A stretch of 64,000 bases of DNA from Cognatundibacterium luofuense (GTDB taxonomy: Bacteria; Pseudomonadota; Gammaproteobacteria; Burkholderiales; Burkholderiaceae_D), in the NCBI RefSeq assembly GCF_018139685.1, contig NZ_JAGSPN010000005.1:124001-188000 (forward strand). Direction: 5' to 3'. Of the stretch, positions 63,156-64,000 are shown piece by piece. Under the pieces are notes generated by a model. It was not told the origin of the DNA. It did no database searches and saw only the letters and a program-made list of their open reading frames with translations. Both the position numbers and the translations under genes were made by a program. Numbering within the stretch: position 1 is the stretch's first letter; every line of letters begins with the position of its first letter.

Positions 63156-64000
63156 ATGTTTAAAAAATATGGTCTGCTGGTCTGGCTGACGTTTCTGCTG
63201 GCCGGAGGTTTCATTTTTACATCGGTTGCGGGCTATCTGACGTCCAAAAACACGCTGCAGCAAAGTCTGGCGGAACAGACGCTGCCGATTACCGGTGATA
63301 ATGTCTATTCAGAAATTCAGAAAGATATCCTGCGGCCGGTGTTCACCTCGTCGCTGATGGCGCATGACACCTTTGTGCGCGACTGGATGCTAAACGGGGA
63401 AGAAGATCAGGAACTGATCACCAAGTACCTGAAAGAAGTCAAAATCAAAAATAATGCAGTGACCAGTTTTCTGGTGTCGAACCAGACTTTGCATTATTAC
63501 CACGCGGATGGCTTACTGAAAACCATCAAAGAAGGTGAACCGCGCGATGTCTGGTTTTACCGCGTCAAAAACCTCAAATCCGATTACGAAACCAATGTGG
63601 ATGTGGATCTGGCGAACCATGATGCCGTCACCATTTTCGTCAATTACCGTATCAAAGATTATCAGGGGCAGTTTCTCGGCGTGACCGGTATCGGTCTGAC
63701 GCTGGATACGCTGCGCCAGCTGATTGATTCCTACCAGAAACGTTTTGCACGCCGCATCATGTTCGCGGATGCCAGCGGCAAAATCATGCTGGCCGGTTCC
63801 GGTTACCGTCTGAAAGTGCAGCGGCTGCAGGATATGCCCGGACTGAACGCGGTGGCAAAGGAAATTCTGGCAAATAAGAAAAGCCAGTCGCTGCATCTGG
63901 AATATGCGGGTGACAAAGGCACGGTACTGCTGAATTCCCGTTTCCTGCCGGAACTGGGCTGGCATTTGCTGGTGGAGCAGGAGCTGGAAAGCGAACTGCG
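63156..64000 (+). CDS. Cache-domain sensor protein, N-terminal part (3' end outside window)
   Basis: At least 281 residues are visible, read to the right edge with no stop. TM1 spans about 7-29. A periplasmic double-Cache region follows (about 45-275): DVWFYRVKNLKSDYETNVDVD, then VTIFVNYRIKDYQGQFLGVTGIGLTLDTL, then ADASGKIMLAGSG. This sensor type usually precedes HAMP and an output domain such as GGDEF, a kinase or a PP2C phosphatase. The output cannot be seen here. It diverges from the chemoreceptor gene across 279 bp. Confidence 0.85.
   Translation, partial: MFKKYGLLVWLTFLLAGGFIFTSVAGYLTSKNTLQQSLAEQTLPITGDNVYSEIQKDILRPVFTSSLMAHDTFVRDWMLNGEEDQELITKYLKEVKIKNNAVTSFLVSNQTLHYYHADGLLKTIKEGEPRDVWFYRVKNLKSDYETNVDVDLANHDAVTIFVNYRIKDYQGQFLGVTGIGLTLDTLRQLIDSYQKRFARRIMFADASGKIMLAGSGYRLKVQRLQDMPGLNAVAKEILANKKSQSLHLEYAGDKGTVLLNSRFLPELGWHLLVEQELESEL

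Overview
The window looks like a chromosomal segment of a betaproteobacterium of the order Burkholderiales, most likely family Oxalobacteraceae. The moderate GC content would suit Undibacterium or Herminiimonas, but the genus is a guess. The evidence is gene order typical of that group: hslVU; grxC-secB-gpsA; slmA, a HAD nucleotidase and argB; yraN-diaA-dolP opposite rsmI; mreBCD-mrdA-rodA-rlpA opposite gatCAB; metXW; and gshA-gshB-EIIA-HPr-PtsI. No tRNA, rRNA, CRISPR array, phage or transposase gene was seen. Almost everything is conserved chromosomal backbone; the accessory character lies in small repeats and a few lone genes.

Layout. 0-3.5 kb: a STAS-domain fragment, hslVU behind a sigma-32-like promoter, and msrC. 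3.5-6.6 kb (minus): rhodanese protein, grxC, secB, an SH3 protein and gpsA. 6.7-12.9 kb (plus): gpmA, an EnvC-type activator, an S41 peptidase, a MoeB/ThiF protein, a GST and a spermidine-synthase-like protein. 12.9-17 kb: a PabB-PabC fusion, a membrane protein with a degenerate GGDEF domain, and an Mpo1-like protein. 17.6-21.2 kb (minus): slmA, a lone PhnD-like binding protein, a HAD nucleotidase and argB. 21.3-23.5 kb (plus): an ECF sigma, its ZAS anti-sigma and a Cys-rich CWC protein, then folE and a BLUF photoreceptor. 23.5-30.6 kb (minus): a small exported protein, a TonB receptor, an HtpX-like protease with LemA, dolP and diaA. 30.6-39 kb: yraN, rsmI and the rod-shape operon. 39.4-44.3 kb (plus): gatCAB, pyrE and xthA. 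44.3-47.5 kb: a lipoprotein gene between two near-identical direct repeats, then a UshA-like nucleotidase. 47.5-53.3 kb (minus): a second TonB receptor, a 650-bp non-coding region, an M48 protease, metW and metX behind a SAM-II riboswitch. 53.5-58.5 kb (minus): ptsI, ptsH, an EIIA-Man protein, gshB and gshA. 58.6-64 kb: a monooxygenase-fold protein, an AI-2E-type exporter, a glycine-zipper protein, a chemoreceptor and a truncated Cache-domain sensor.

Two unnamed repeat families stand out. One is a 268-bp element with perfect 19-bp terminal inverted repeats and several internal hairpins. Its two copies (11.2 and 16.9 kb) differ in places that keep the stems paired. The other is a roughly 90-bp intergenic repeat with six copies, two of which (86 of 88 bases identical) flank the lipoprotein gene. 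Regulatory signals read directly from the sequence include the SAM-II riboswitch, the sigma-32-like promoter, a long interrupted stem in the gpmA leader, paired LacI/PurR-like palindromes upstream of the second TonB receptor, a palindrome inside the putative promoter of the first TonB receptor, and many intrinsic terminators.
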